Shown in pieces: positions 7,559 through 15,760 of a stretch of DNA of 44,356 bases. The DNA is from Pseudomonadota bacterium (GTDB lineage: Bacteria; Bdellovibrionota; UBA2428). The notes beneath the pieces are model-generated. The model had not been told where the DNA came from, searched no databases, and was given only the letters and a program-made list of their open reading frames with translations. How positions within the stretch are numbered: the first letter of the stretch is position 1; every line of letters begins with the position of its first letter. Where the stretch lies: contig JAGNHS010000022.1 in NCBI GenBank assembly GCA_018001635.1, positions 1 through 44,356 on the forward strand. Direction: 5' to 3'. The position numbers and the translations under genes were made by a program.

Positions 7559-8279
7559 TTATACCTCCATCAATTGTAATCACGCTTCCATTAATATAAT
7601 CATTTGAGGCTTCCAAGAGAAAAGAACACAATCGAGCGATTTCGGAGGCTTCTCCCAACTTTCTATTAGGAGTTCTTTCTAAAACTTTTTGAGTGTAATT
7701 ATCTATTTTTTTATCATTCGCACCCATGGGACTTTTAATGTAACCAGGGCAAATTAAATTGGCCCTTATACCCTTTGGAGCAAATTCTGCAGCTACAGTT
7801 TTAATCAATCCATTAAGTGCATGCTTCGAAGACACATAGGCCCCAGAACCCGGGGAGCCCATTAAGGATTGGATTGACGATATAGCAATAACTCTTCCGT
7901 ATTTTGCCTTTACAAAGGAACTAAGCGTTTTGTTTAATATGATAAACAAACTATTTACATTAATCGCAAAAACTTTATTCCATTCCTCCAATGAAGATTC
8001 AACGATATCTACAAAAGGCCCCCCATAACCGGCGCAATGAACAATGCCGTTAATCTTAAACTTAAGAGCTTCTTTAGAAAGTTTATCCACTTCTTTCGAA
8101 TCCGTTAAATCAGCAGCAAAAAGTTCAACATTTTTAGGCCATGTTTTAATTTTTTTTAATTTATCAGCGTAATCCGTCGCGAGAATTTTAAATCCTTGCT
8201 CAGACAAGCTTTTAACAATGACATAACCAATTCCACCGGCAGCTCCGGTTATCAAAACACAATTATTAGGGATCTTCAT
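7536..8279 (-). CDS. Short-chain dehydrogenase/reductase (classical SDR)
   Basis: A 247-residue NAD(P)-dependent oxidoreductase with a Rossmann fold. It shows TGAAGGIG near the N-terminus for cofactor binding, a HCAGYGG segment (NAG position), ISSIQS with the catalytic serine and YVSSK with the catalytic tyrosine and lysine. ICPGYIKSPM follows, and the end INGSVITIDGGIS is typical of FabG-like proteins. The substrate cannot be told from sequence. Its ATG overlaps the stop of the preceding SDR gene by 4 nt (ATGA) and its end overlaps the C39-like gene by 23 nt. The three minus-strand genes therefore form a tight operon. Confidence 0.92.
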   Translation of the reverse strand: MKIPNNCVLITGAAGGIGYVIVKSLSEQGFKILATDYADKLKKIKTWPKNVELFAADLTDSKEVDKLSKEALKFKINGIVHCAGYGGPFVDIVESSLEEWNKVFAINVNSLFIILNKTLSSFVKAKYGRVIAISSIQSLMGSPGSGAYVSSKHALNGLIKTVAAEFAPKGIRANLICPGYIKSPMGANDKKIDNYTQKVLERTPNRKLGEASEIARLCSFLLEASNDYINGSVITIDGGISADVGVL

Positions 8280-8974
8280 AATATTCCTTTTGGAGGGGTG
8301 ACTACTATACTAGGAATTGTAACTTGTTCAGGCAAACTCGCTAAATTGAAAATTGTTTGAGCAACTTCTTTTGAAGTTAACATATCTTTAGAAGAAAACT
8401 CGGGTCGACTTTTCCAAATGTCTGTATAAGTCGCTCCCAAACTTAATAACGTAGAAGATATGCCATGAACACGACCCTCTTCATGCATGACTGACACCAA
8501 ACCTCTTAAGCCAAATTTAGAAGCGGCATAGGCGGCGTTGCCCTCAAGCGCCAAGTGATCAGCAACGGAACCTATAACGTAAATTCTTCCTTTGGATTTT
8601 TGAGATAAAAAATACTTATAGGCGCTTTTTAAAAACATAAAAGCCCCAGTTAGGTTTACTGAAATACACTCATCCCAGGCCTTATTAGAAAGTTTTTCAA
8701 TCGGGCCGAAATGACCAATTCCAGCTGAAAAAATAAATAAATTTACCTTTGTTTTCGCTTTTGAAAGCCCATCAAACATCTCATTGATTGAGTCTTGCTG
8801 AGTGACATCGAGTTTAAATTCATTGGCTTTTTTGGAACTTAAGGAACGGGCCGCCCTTATACAGTTCCAACCCTGTGCCTCAAAATATTGAGCCGTTGCC
8901 AAACCGATACCTCGGCTAGCACCTACAACAACTACAGTTAATTTTTCATTTTTTTGTTTTATTAGCTTTGCCAT
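8276..8974 (-). CDS. Short-chain dehydrogenase/reductase
   Basis: A 232-residue SDR, first gene of a three-gene minus-strand operon. Visible motifs are GASRGIG for nucleotide binding, SAGIGHFG in place of the usual NAG, a GSVAD serine motif and YAASK. The remainder (LGATYTDIW and an IVVTPPKGIL end) resembles the general SDR group related to 3-ketoacyl reductases and sepiapterin reductase-like proteins. The substrate is unknown. It differs clearly from its neighbour, so the pair is not a recent duplication. The ATG at 8972-8974 is 2 nt after GATAAT, and no Shine-Dalgarno sequence is present. Confidence 0.9.
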   Translation of the reverse strand: MAKLIKQKNEKLTVVVVGASRGIGLATAQYFEAQGWNCIRAARSLSSKKANEFKLDVTQQDSINEMFDGLSKAKTKVNLFIFSAGIGHFGPIEKLSNKAWDECISVNLTGAFMFLKSAYKYFLSQKSKGRIYVIGSVADHLALEGNAAYAASKFGLRGLVSVMHEEGRVHGISSTLLSLGATYTDIWKSRPEFSSKDMLTSKEVAQTIFNLASLPEQVTIPSIVVTPPKGIL

Positions 8975-8986
8975 ATATTATCCGCG

Positions 8987-9016
8987 TTGACACCCTCTGC
9001 CGCAGCACATTATTAC
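8987..9016 (+). promoter_or_regulatory. Putative promoter of the SUOX-like / histidine kinase operon
   Basis: A perfect TTGACA (8987-8992) is followed after 18 nt by TATTAC (9011-9016), 4/6 to consensus. The spacing to the gene decides its start: ATG 9018 is 1 nt after the -10 box and would not be transcribed, while ATG 9027 would have a leader of a few nt. Confidence 0.45.
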
Positions 9017-9026
9017 GATGTCCCAT

Positions 9027-9875
9027 ATGCTCACAAAACTAAGTTTAGCTTTTTTCCTCTTTTCTGTATACGAAGTTCTAGGACAAGACTTTTTCATTTA
9101 TCATTCACCTGACAATAAAAAGTTAGTTTCAAGCAAAATTGACTTAAAAGAATTTCAAAGAGACTCTTCTTTTAAAGTTTCCGTTCCTCACTCCACAACA
9201 AACCCCAACAATGAAACACATCTCTGGGAAGGGATCTCCCTACTTTCGCTTATTAAATTTACAAATAAAACTAAGATTGGCGCTAAGGATTCTGTCAGTA
9301 TTATAGCCAATGATAATTATACTATTGGATTTGATTATGAAACTATTCGTAAAGAGAAAACCTTTGTAGCCACTCTTCGCAATGGCCAAAGTATTGGACA
9401 CAAGCTTGGAGAAGAGCAAATTATTCACCCATTAGCAGATGAGAAAAACCCCCTAAGATCGGGTGAGTGGTGGGCCTGGTTTAACAAAGCACTTGTGATT
9501 GGTAAAATCCCACCCGTTATTGAAATTTCAGGAAAAGCTCTCGATCTTAGAAGTTTTAAACCCGACATTAAAACCTCTGCACTACCTCCTTACCCCGTAG
9601 GAATTTCAAATGCCTTGCCTAGCAAAGATAAAGTTAAAATTAGTTGTCTATCTATGATTAAAGTTCCTGGCTTTTCAGAAACAACTAAATCGCTAGATAT
9701 TTTTACACTTAACGGTAATACCCAAAAAATTTCAAATCCAAAAGATTATGCATTTTGCTATTTATGGAATGGGAAAGCCATTAACCCTTGGCTTGGTGGT
9801 CCCACTCAACTTTGTCAAATTGATAAACCAACCCGATGTTTCTTTTATATTAAATCTGTTACTTTTAATAATTAA
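9027..9875 (+). CDS. Secreted protein with a SUOX-like (molybdopterin oxidoreductase-fold) domain lacking the metal cysteine
   Basis: A signal peptide (LTKLSLAFFLFSVYEVLGQ) precedes a domain with the pattern HLWEGISLLSLI...VSIIANDNYTIGF. This resembles the W-x-G-V-x-L...A-x-D-x-Y core of sulfite-oxidase-type molybdopterin-binding domains. The domain region has no cysteine, so the usual Mo ligand is missing. Four of the cysteines visible in the C-terminal quarter (about residues 215-278) lie in SCLSM, FCYLW, LCQID and RCFFY. I infer a non-catalytic periplasmic binding domain. The stop overlaps the ATG of the next gene, a membrane histidine kinase, by one base, so the two are probably one sensory unit. 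ATG 9027 is chosen over 9018 because of the promoter position. Confidence 0.6.
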   Translation: MLTKLSLAFFLFSVYEVLGQDFFIYHSPDNKKLVSSKIDLKEFQRDSSFKVSVPHSTTNPNNETHLWEGISLLSLIKFTNKTKIGAKDSVSIIANDNYTIGFDYETIRKEKTFVATLRNGQSIGHKLGEEQIIHPLADEKNPLRSGEWWAWFNKALVIGKIPPVIEISGKALDLRSFKPDIKTSALPPYPVGISNALPSKDKVKISCLSMIKVPGFSETTKSLDIFTLNGNTQKISNPKDYAFCYLWNGKAINPWLGGPTQLCQIDKPTRCFFYIKSVTFNN

Positions 9876-11767
9876 TGACTCAAGACAGACGAAGCATTGT
9901 TGTCCAGTGCGCAATTATAAGTGCACTGGTTTCAACTTTGTTAAGTCTATTCATGTCTTACTGTGCTTATACCTATTTTAAATCGCGCTATGAAAACGAT
10001 TTACTAAGTAACACCCAACAAACTATCACAAAAGTGAACTCATTTTTGCTCGGTTATTTTTATAACCAAAAAAACTGGATACACCTTCAAGAGCACATTG
10101 ATTATTTAAACGCAGCTCCTAACACCCTCTACAATTACATTCTCAATAATTCAGGCGACATTGAAATAGGAATAGAGGGCCTGGCTCAGGACAAAAGTGC
10201 CTTTCAAGGAAAAAGTAGAATGAGCTGGGAACCTGAGCTTCCTCTGAGTGATAAAACACAACTCTTTGACACAAAAATTACAGCTCAATTAGCAGCGCTC
10301 TATCCAGAAAAGGCCGCCGAAGGAGATAGACTTTCACTCATTACAACTCCCATTAGCTGTCAGAACTCAATAACTATTTGTGGCTATTTAAGAGTGGCCA
10401 TAAGTTATCTCTCGATACAAAAAACTTTGAATAGATTTCGCTTTGCCTTATTTTTAGGATCTCTAGTTTTCAGTTTTTTAATATTTTTTGTAGTTTTTTA
10501 TACGGCTAGAAAAAAACTTCGAGGAATTCGACTTTTATCTCAAAATCTACATGATTTTGCAGCTAACACGACATTGGCGCCTGAAAAAATTAAAATTCAA
10601 ACTTCTTCCAACGACCCCGAAGAAGAATATTATTTAAAAGAATCCATTCAAGCCATGCTCGCCACAAAGCTCCGGCTAGAAAAATCACAGCAAAACCTGG
10701 CCGATTTACAAAGCGAAGCAGATCTGTGTTTTCAGCTCGCCCACGATTTAAGATCTCCAATTGCCGCTCTAGACGCTCTTTCTATTTCTACAACCGAATT
10801 GCCAAGCGCGCAGAAAGAACTTCTTAAATCTATCACCACTCGAATGAGAGGAATAACCAAAGATCTTGCCAACAAAGCCAAGCAAAAACAACTTGAACTT
10901 GAGAGAGCCAACTCACAGGCAACTCATCTTATCTCAGCCTTAGTCCAAGTTATGGAAGAAATACGAGCCGATCAAGATATTCTCGATTCATTAAAAATTT
11001 CTCTTGAAGGCGCTGAAGAATATTTAGGTCTTTATTTGAAGGCTGAATCTGAGCAATTGAAAAGAATTTTCACAAATCTCATATACAATGCGGCCGAAGC
11101 AAAGAAGCCAGGTCAAAGATTTGTTGAATTAAATATTAAAATTCAGAAAGCTCAAACAAGTGACGACAATATCACTGTTAGTTTTAAAGATAACGGTAAA
11201 GGGATTCAAAACGACAGACTCAACAAAATTTTTGATAAAGGTGTTTCCTTCGACAAAAAAGAAGGAAGAGGCGGAACAGGACTAGGTCTTTATTACGTAA
11301 AAACAACTTTGGATAGCTGGTCTTCAACTATAGATGTTAGTTCAATTATTAATGAAGGAACTTGTTTTGACCTAAAACTAAAAAGTGCTTTTGAGGCTAA
11401 AATTTTATCTCTTTCTCAACTTTCAGAAATCAACACCAACTCTCTTTGCATCATTGACGACGAAGAGCATATTAGAAAATTCTGGCAATCAAAATTTCCT
11501 AAAATTAGAAGCTATGTCAGCCCTGAGGCCTATATTAATGACTCTCAACGAAGCGAGGCCGACTATTGCATAATCGATTACCACTTTTTTAATTCCAACA
11601 TGAATGGTATTGATTTGATTGATCAAATGAAGCTTTACGACAGATCGATATTAAGCACAAACTTAATTGATAATCCTAACGTCTACGAAAGAACTCTAAG
11701 ACTTGGAATTTCTGTATTACCCAAACCACTTTTAAATTTTGAAAAACTAAACCTAAACCAATATTGA
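9875..11767 (+). CDS. Hybrid sensor histidine kinase with C-terminal receiver domain
   Basis: A 630-residue inner-membrane signalling protein. Transmembrane helices at about 9-31 and 190-210 flank a periplasmic sensor region of about 155 residues. A HAMP-like linker follows, then the dimerisation box QLAHDLRSP with His290, the N box NLIYNAAEA (401-409), G1 DNGKGI (about 439-444) and G2 GTGLGL (467-472). A C-terminal receiver has the acidic pair in IIDDE (527-529), phospho-acceptor Asp568 in CIIDYHF, Thr595 and Lys617 in LPKP, so it looks functional. No DNA-binding output is present, so a partner regulator or phosphotransfer protein must act elsewhere. It is translationally coupled to the SUOX-like periplasmic protein, the likely sensor partner. 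Confidence 0.9.
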   Translation: MTQDRRSIVVQCAIISALVSTLLSLFMSYCAYTYFKSRYENDLLSNTQQTITKVNSFLLGYFYNQKNWIHLQEHIDYLNAAPNTLYNYILNNSGDIEIGIEGLAQDKSAFQGKSRMSWEPELPLSDKTQLFDTKITAQLAALYPEKAAEGDRLSLITTPISCQNSITICGYLRVAISYLSIQKTLNRFRFALFLGSLVFSFLIFFVVFYTARKKLRGIRLLSQNLHDFAANTTLAPEKIKIQTSSNDPEEEYYLKESIQAMLATKLRLEKSQQNLADLQSEADLCFQLAHDLRSPIAALDALSISTTELPSAQKELLKSITTRMRGITKDLANKAKQKQLELERANSQATHLISALVQVMEEIRADQDILDSLKISLEGAEEYLGLYLKAESEQLKRIFTNLIYNAAEAKKPGQRFVELNIKIQKAQTSDDNITVSFKDNGKGIQNDRLNKIFDKGVSFDKKEGRGGTGLGLYYVKTTLDSWSSTIDVSSIINEGTCFDLKLKSAFEAKILSLSQLSEINTNSLCIIDDEEHIRKFWQSKFPKIRSYVSPEAYINDSQRSEADYCIIDYHFFNSNMNGIDLIDQMKLYDRSILSTNLIDNPNVYERTLRLGISVLPKPLLNFEKLNLNQY

Positions 11768-11774
11768 CGTTTTA

Positions 11775-11822
11775 TTGACATAGCCTAAGGCCTTATCAAT
11801 AGATGCTCTTTAGGTTTATTCT
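11775..11822 (+). promoter_or_regulatory. Candidate promoter region with TAAGGCCTTA palindrome
   Basis: A perfect TTGACA (11775-11780) and a 10-bp palindrome TAAGGCCTTA (11786-11795) lie in the 61-bp gap after the kinase gene. TTATCA (11793-11798), 18 nt, TATTCT (11817-11822) is the best-spaced promoter pair and ends 6 nt before the ATG at 11829. The palindrome could be an operator. Confidence 0.3.
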
Positions 11823-11828
11823 ATAGAG

Positions 11829-13271
11829 ATGACGCCTTTAAGATATCTCTTAACTTTGTTTTTAACTTTAAACCTAGCTTTTGGCATCCCCGGTGACTTA
11901 CAAAAATCCATTGAAAAGTCTGTTCAAAACTATAATTTAGCAAAGAATAGTTATCTTAAAACGGGACCTGAAGGATTTTTAAAATACGCAGATTTTTTAA
12001 ACCGACAAGATAGACTTTATTTGAAGGCACAACTCAGCAAGCTTCCACAGCTACCAGACCTAGAAGTAGGTGAGAATTCTTTTAAAATTAAATATCAAGA
12101 CAATTCATTTAAAATCGAAGTGTTTTATGAGGACTCTATAATTCTAGGCCTTCCGAATGGACACAAAATCTCTATGACTCCCAAAAGAAGTCTGGAAACA
12201 ATTTCCAATGAAATTCAAAAAAGCTTAGAAATTTCAAAAAGTCATTATGAAATAATCCCCTCAGCAAACGCCGAAATGAGTGTGATGATGGGATTCATTT
12301 TAGGCTTAGTGGGCGGTTTTGCAGGTTACTGGATTTATAATAGTTTTTTTGCTGCTAAACCCTCAACAAACAGTGGCCAAGTTCATAAAATTACTGTGAC
12401 CGATCTCCCACACGCAAGTCCTACTGGTGGAGGCGGCGGAGAAGCAGCTGGAACACCAAGCAACACAAACAACAGCAACCCGCCAAACAATCCAAACGCT
12501 AATCAGCAAGGAAATGGAGCGGCAGGAAATCCAGGCTCAAACCCTCCGCAACAAGCCAATGGAGCACAAAGCAATCCACCTCAAGGTGGAGCGAATCCAT
12601 CGAATGGCCAGCCTCCGCAAGCAAACAACCCACAAGGAGCTAAAGTTCAATTAAACAATGAACAACGAAAGCAAAAAATGGAATTAGCTCAAATTTTTTG
12701 CACAAAAATAAATAACAATGACAACCCTAATGTTGTATTCACAGATATTCTCAACCCTCCCGACAGTAACAACGTGGGTATTAGCTTAGGTCGAATACTC
12801 TCAGATAAATTCAAAACGCTTAAAGACGCTCAACCCAACTCTCCAGACGATAAAAAGAAGCAACTACTTCTTCTCTTGTATTCAAAACATTTAGGATTAC
12901 ACATTCAAAACAACAACGTTGAAAACACACAAGTTGAAGAAACTGATAGAAAAATTGCAAAGATACTCGACGGAAACGCTATAAAATTAAGTTTCCTAAA
13001 CAACGGCTCAAGCGGCCTTAGTTTAAGCTGCGAACTAAACCAACAACATCCCCCAGTGTGCGATTCTAAAAACATCAAAATAAATTTTCCAGGAAACTTA
13101 ACTAAACCACTCTGCAGCTTTCCTCCTCCAAAGAACGGAGCATCAACACAGCAAGCTCCTACTCCACCACAAGGGCCCAATGGACCAGCGCCGAACACAG
13201 CACCTCCTGCGCCTACCGGAGCCAAACCCACTTCTTCGACTCCAGATCCAATACCAGAAAATCCAGACTAA
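11829..13271 (+). CDS. Unrecognised membrane-anchored protein with a long Pro/Asn/Gly-rich linker
   Basis: No family is recognised in this 480-residue protein. A signal peptide (LRYLLTLFLTLNLAFG) precedes a soluble domain of about 130 residues. A hydrophobic glycine-rich helix follows near 152-172 (MMGFILGLVGGFAGYWIY), so the remainder may sit across a membrane. Residues about 198-275 are a low-complexity linker of Gly, Asn, Pro and Gln. A second small domain (about 276-430) contains three or more cysteines, and the tail is again rich in Pro, Thr and Ala. Such linkers suggest a surface or periplasm-spanning protein. It starts 61 nt after the histidine kinase gene, which may or may not be functionally linked. 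Confidence 0.75.
   Translation: MTPLRYLLTLFLTLNLAFGIPGDLQKSIEKSVQNYNLAKNSYLKTGPEGFLKYADFLNRQDRLYLKAQLSKLPQLPDLEVGENSFKIKYQDNSFKIEVFYEDSIILGLPNGHKISMTPKRSLETISNEIQKSLEISKSHYEIIPSANAEMSVMMGFILGLVGGFAGYWIYNSFFAAKPSTNSGQVHKITVTDLPHASPTGGGGGEAAGTPSNTNNSNPPNNPNANQQGNGAAGNPGSNPPQQANGAQSNPPQGGANPSNGQPPQANNPQGAKVQLNNEQRKQKMELAQIFCTKINNNDNPNVVFTDILNPPDSNNVGISLGRILSDKFKTLKDAQPNSPDDKKKQLLLLLYSKHLGLHIQNNNVENTQVEETDRKIAKILDGNAIKLSFLNNGSSGLSLSCELNQQHPPVCDSKNIKINFPGNLTKPLCSFPPPKNGASTQQAPTPPQGPNGPAPNTAPPAPTGAKPTSSTPDPIPENPD
12427..12645 (+). repeat. Low-complexity Gly/Pro/Asn/Gln-coding tract
   Basis: This in-frame stretch codes for a run of Gly, then mixed Asn, Pro, Gln and Gly. The codons are varied and degenerate, so it is a protein-level linker rather than an exact DNA repeat. 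Confidence 0.6.
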
Positions 13272-13294
13272 GTTTCAACTCATTAAAAAGTGTA

Positions 13295-13300
13295 TATACT
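13295..13300 (+). promoter_or_regulatory. -10-like box directly before the 13307 lipoprotein gene
   Basis: TATACT (5/6 to consensus) ends 6 nt before the ATG at 13307, inside the imperfect dyad AAAGT-GTATAT-ACTTT. The -35 region (TTTCAA at 13273-13278) is poor. No Shine-Dalgarno sequence is present. Confidence 0.3.
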
Positions 13301-13306
13301 TTAAGC

Positions 13307-13975
13307 ATGAAAGTATTTTCGTTTGTTTTTGCAATCGCCTTGCTTTATTCATGCGCCACTAATCCCTTAAGAAAAGCTCGAGCTAAAGTCATTAGAATTG
13401 ATAATTTAAGCAATCCAGAAATCATCCCATTTGAGAAAATTGCAAAACAATATTTAGAGGCCGCTGAAGACACTTTAATTGAAGACTCCTATACACTTCA
13501 AATTTTTTCAACCATTCCAAACGCTAAAATACAAAGCATTAATCAATTCTATTTAGTGAGTTTAAGTGACTCACAAATCGAAGCTGATCATCGTGAATAT
13601 AAAATTCTATATCAAGGACCCTCTAAAGATTTTTTAGACGCTGAAACTATTCGTCTCCACGATTTTAGCTTTTGGGCTAACAGCGAATCCACGGCTACCC
13701 TCCTAGACATCGAGCATAAAAACTCTAATTTCATGGAATTCACAATTTACAACAGAAGCATTTCTACAAATGATATAAGTTTAGAAAAGGTAAATTATAA
13801 TTTAAAGAACACTAAAGAGGCTTCAGCATTTAAAAAAATTAAAAATTCTTTGCCCCCCAAAGATTCTCAGCCCGCTTACTACTGCAAGCTTTTTAAAAAA
13901 TCCGGTTATCAATGCACACTTTCAAAAGGCATCGCTCCTGAAGCTAGCTTAACAACAGGCTCTACTAGTTTTTAG
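13307..13975 (+). CDS. Unrecognised lipoprotein
   Basis: A 222-residue predicted lipoprotein: the signal peptide FSFVFAIALLYSC ends with a lipobox, so Cys16 should be lipidated. The mature part is hydrophilic, with predicted mixed alpha/beta character and two late cysteines (YYCKLF and YQCTL) that could pair. No family is recognised. Its 3' end overlaps the convergent glycerophosphodiesterase gene by 11 nt, and it follows the 480-residue membrane protein by 35 nt. It may be co-transcribed with that gene or started from the nearby -10-like box. Confidence 0.75.
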   Translation: MKVFSFVFAIALLYSCATNPLRKARAKVIRIDNLSNPEIIPFEKIAKQYLEAAEDTLIEDSYTLQIFSTIPNAKIQSINQFYLVSLSDSQIEADHREYKILYQGPSKDFLDAETIRLHDFSFWANSESTATLLDIEHKNSNFMEFTIYNRSISTNDISLEKVNYNLKNTKEASAFKKIKNSLPPKDSQPAYYCKLFKKSGYQCTLSKGIAPEASLTTGSTSF

Positions 13976-14867
13976 AATATTTTTTAATGTATGCCTGAAG
14001 TGCAGCGGGATCGTCGGTAATAATAGCGTCGGCATCGGCTCCAAGCATTTTCGACCACGACCAGGGACCATTAAGTGTCCAAGGCGCCACTTCAACACCA
14101 ATATCATGAAGAGCTGTAATTTCTTCTGTGCTGATTTCACTCCATTGTGGTGAAACAACGTTTGCAGATAATCCTTTAGCTATAGCCAAATAATCTTCAT
14201 GATTTTCTGTTAAGGCAGAGATTCTAATTTTCGGTTCAAGCTTTTTAGCAATTTTTAATGTCCTAAAATCAAAAGACTGTAAAATAACTCGATCAAGCAT
14301 TTTATGTTTTCTTATAACTTCTAAAACCAATTTCACAAAAATTTCCGGATCAACTGTTTCATCTTTATCCTCTTCTATTTTTGTTTCTAGGTTAAACTCA
14401 ATGCTTTGCGCGTTTGGGAGCTTTGAGTTTTTTACCATTATAAAAAGCTCTTCTAGTGTAGGAATTTCCGTGCCGGCAATGAGCTTTTGCTCTTTAAATT
14501 TCTTATTCCTTTTAGAACCACAATCAAATTCTTTAATTTCTTTTAAGCTTAGTTCTCTAATTAGTATTGGGTTTGTTAGAGGACTGGAGTTTTTATACTG
14601 ACACAAGTCTGGATTAATTGAGGTGTCATGATTTAAAACAACGACTCCATCCTTAGTAACACCCATGTCCGTTTCAAGAAAATCAACACCTAATGACATC
14701 GCATATTCCATGGCAGGAAGAGTGTTTTCAGGAAATTTTGCACGCGCCCCTCGATGCCCATGTATTTTTATCGGCCGGCTTCTTTTTTCCAATCCAGTTG
14801 ATAAACACGCTGACAAAAATGAAAGTAGTGTGCCCATGATTATTAATCTAGAAAAAAAATTCCCCAC
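13965..14867 (-). CDS. Glycerophosphodiester phosphodiesterase, lipoprotein form
   Basis: A GDPD/UgpQ-type enzyme that hydrolyses glycerophosphodiesters to glycerol-3-phosphate and an alcohol. The N-terminus has a lipobox LSAC (Cys21), so it is probably membrane-anchored outside the cytoplasm. Family motifs are HGHRGA (36-41), ENT, the metal pair in LETDMGV (Glu65, Asp67), VLNHDTS, a later EFNLETK and the ending DAIITDDP. Length of 300 residues is typical. The GTG start at 14865-14867 lies 6 nt after GGAGG, which fixes it. The product could feed glpK and plsB elsewhere in this window. It lies 60 nt downstream of the M48 protease gene and may be read from the same message. Confidence 0.92.
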   Translation of the reverse strand: MGNFFSRLIIMGTLLSFLSACLSTGLEKRSRPIKIHGHRGARAKFPENTLPAMEYAMSLGVDFLETDMGVTKDGVVVLNHDTSINPDLCQYKNSSPLTNPILIRELSLKEIKEFDCGSKRNKKFKEQKLIAGTEIPTLEELFIMVKNSKLPNAQSIEFNLETKIEEDKDETVDPEIFVKLVLEVIRKHKMLDRVILQSFDFRTLKIAKKLEPKIRISALTENHEDYLAIAKGLSANVVSPQWSEISTEEITALHDIGVEVAPWTLNGPWSWSKMLGADADAIITDDPAALQAYIKKYSKN

Positions 14868-14927
14868 GCCAAACCTCCGTAGAACAATTGTTATTCTTAG
14901 CTTTAGGGTAGGGTATTGGCGAGAATT

Positions 14928-15746
14928 TTAAATATTCTCACCCACTCCAAACTTTTGCGGTGCGCGAGAATACTCGGCCTCTGCACCAGCTAACCATGAA
15001 TTTAAATTATTTCTACGTCTTTGATCGCTTGGGTGTGTCGACATAAATTCTGGAGGCGCTTTTCCGCCATTTGCGGCTTGCATTCTTTCCCAAACACGAG
15101 TGGCTTCAGATGGATCATAACCCGCCCTTGCCATATAAATTTGTCCAACTTGATCGGCCTCTGTTTCATCTTCACGTGAAAATTTTCGATCAAAGAAACT
15201 CACCATAAATCCACCAACGACTCCGCCTAATGATGTTCCCATTCGACACCAATCAGACTTACAAAAGAGCTGCCCCCCAACAACAGAAGCAATAGCAATT
15301 CCAGCACCAAGAAGATTCCCCTTTACAGCGCGTGCGTATCTTTGCTTGCCATGTTTGCGAGTAGCGTGAGCCACTTCGTGCCCCATGACTGCAGCTAATG
15401 CGCCTTCGGTTTTAAGAACAGGCATAATTCCTGTGTAAACGGCCATTTTTCCACCAGGCATACACCAAGCATTAAGTTCATTTTTTTCAATTAACATAAC
15501 TTCCCATTGATAATTTTCACCGGAAGCAAGCGCTATTCTATTAGCCACTCTCTCGACCATTTGAGTCCATCGCGCATTTGTAGATCTCTTTTCTTTTGTT
15601 TTAATTTCCTCATACGCTTGAGCCGCTGTTTTATTAATTTCAGCATCGCTGACAGACCCGATTCCACCACCACCGTCTTTTGATCCTTTTGATGAACAGT
15701 TTGCTAATAATAAAACAATCAAAGATGTTAAAATTTTATTTTTCAT
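14928..15746 (-). CDS. M48-family metalloprotease, putative lipoprotein
   Basis: A 272-residue zinc protease similar to LoiP/BepA-type envelope quality-control proteases. The N-terminal signal ends with LLLANC; Asn before the cysteine is unusual for a lipobox, but lipidation of Cys17 is likely. A glycine-rich spacer follows, then the domain with WCMPGGKMAVYTG and HEVAH (zinc ligands His123 and His127, catalytic Glu124). FSREDETEADQ supplies the third ligand, probably Glu194, and FMSTHPSDQRR is a conserved tail motif. Two cysteines (FCKSDWC) interrupt a glycine-rich hydrophobic segment. It lies 14 nt after pckA on the same strand and upstream of the glycerophosphodiesterase gene. Confidence 0.92.
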   Translation of the reverse strand: MKNKILTSLIVLLLANCSSKGSKDGGGGIGSVSDAEINKTAAQAYEEIKTKEKRSTNARWTQMVERVANRIALASGENYQWEVMLIEKNELNAWCMPGGKMAVYTGIMPVLKTEGALAAVMGHEVAHATRKHGKQRYARAVKGNLLGAGIAIASVVGGQLFCKSDWCRMGTSLGGVVGGFMVSFFDRKFSREDETEADQVGQIYMARAGYDPSEATRVWERMQAANGGKAPPEFMSTHPSDQRRRNNLNSWLAGAEAEYSRAPQKFGVGENI

Positions 15747-15760
15747 AATTTTTTTATTGT

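Noticed and set aside
8975-9026. A well-formed divergent promoter for the SDR operon in this gap.
   Set aside because: GATAAT lies 2 nt before ATG 8974 on the minus strand, but no -35 box stands at a proper distance, so it is not listed as a feature.
9027-9875. An active molybdopterin oxidoreductase.
   Set aside because: The SUOX-like region has no cysteine to bind molybdenum, so I call it a binding or sensor domain.
12905-13231. A Gly/Cys-rich minus-strand frame antisense to the 480-residue protein.
   Set aside because: Its composition is the mirror of the Pro/Asn-rich codons on the plus strand; there is no start signal and no resemblance to a protein family.
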